Positions 63,868 through 64,000 of a stretch of 64,000 bases of DNA are shown here, in pieces; positions within the stretch are counted from its first letter, which is position 1, and every line of letters starts with the position of its first letter. The stretch covers positions 2,976,001 through 3,040,000 of the forward strand of contig NC_015388.1 in NCBI RefSeq assembly GCF_000195295.1, read 5' to 3'. The notes beneath the pieces are model-generated. The model made no database searches. It worked only from the letters and a program-made list of their open reading frames with translations, and was not told the origin of the DNA. The position numbers and the translations under genes were made by a program. The stretch is from Desulfobacca acetoxidans DSM 11109. Lineage in GTDB: Bacteria > Desulfobacterota > Desulfobaccia > Desulfobaccales > Desulfobaccaceae.

Positions 63868-64000
63868 TTACCGCAGCCGACCCACCACAAGGCCCAAGAA
63901 AACCAGGGCCGAACCGATGACATTGTTGGTTAGAATGTTGGCCGTCGAGACGATATATCTTCCTTCTCGGAAAGCATTTACCGTCTCCAGGCCAAACGTG
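63868..64000 (-). CDS. crcB: Fluoride channel CrcB/FluC, 3' part
   Basis: Only the last 43 codons are in the window. The minus-strand frame reads TFGLETVNAFREGRYIVSTA, then NILTNNVIGSALVFLGLVV and GRLR before TAA at 63868. TFGLET is the channel motif around the last pore helices, and the closing helix is the standard CrcB ending. CrcB dimers export fluoride. The 5' end and any fluoride riboswitch lie beyond base 64000. Confidence 0.88.
   Translation of the reverse strand, partial: TFGLETVNAFREGRYIVSTANILTNNVIGSALVFLGLVVGRLR

Overview
The window reads as a chromosomal segment of an anaerobic, Gram-negative sulfate or sulfite reducer of the Desulfobacterota (former Deltaproteobacteria). The main evidence is a complete dsrMKJOP membrane complex. 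Lipid A genes (lpxA, lpxD, lpxI), BamA, Skp, LolC/LolD and Mla-type lipid transport genes show a diderm envelope with LPS. Taxonomy is inferred from gene content only. No rRNA, tRNA, prophage, transposase or cas gene was seen.

Layout. 0-6 kb: the 3' end of thiC (or the paralogue bzaF), a DedA protein, nicotinate phosphoribosyltransferase, then a cobalamin riboswitch with an intrinsic terminator ahead of a zinc dehydrogenase and a divergent TrpD-like phosphoribosyltransferase. 6-13 kb: a potassium module in which a sigma-54 response regulator, KdpF, Kup, a broken kdpC, a KdpD sensor without kinase, and a separate histidine kinase stand in a row; kup occupies the place where kdpA and kdpB would normally be. 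14-21 kb: a small membrane protein and a lipoprotein, glgB, dksA, an RpoD-type sigma factor, a YhaM-like exoribonuclease and a UspA. 21-31.5 kb, minus strand: an envelope operon lysS-lolC-lolD-bamA-skp-lpxD-fabZ-lpxA-lpxI. 31.5-34.5 kb: a repeat array with a regular 114-115 bp period, an unrecognised gene, a histidine-rich metal-binding protein and a Dps-like thioferritin. 34.5-41.3 kb, minus strand: uspA, a small membrane protein, an RsbRD_N protein and dsrMKJOP. 41.5-51.6 kb: a 2[4Fe-4S] ferredoxin, SlyD, an ADP-forming acyl-CoA synthetase/GNAT fusion, a short N-acetylglutamate synthase, secA, argJ, a trypsin-like protease with TPRs, and a lipoprotein. 52-56.7 kb: an Mla-type ABC lipid transporter. 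57-64 kb, minus strand: crcB (partial), DUF190-CBS, a CPA2 antiporter, UspA, MFS, enolase and a double-GAF protein, which together resemble a fluoride-resistance cluster.

Intergenic DNA is rich in small repeats: degenerate heptanucleotide tandem repeats resembling cyanobacterial STRRs, two families of dispersed hairpin repeats, and the 114-115 bp array at 31.74-32.20 kb. The array shares its modules with the skp-bamA gap 7 kb away. With the rearranged kdp locus, the cobalamin-riboswitch/TrpD-like pair and the array region, these are the most unusual parts of the window.
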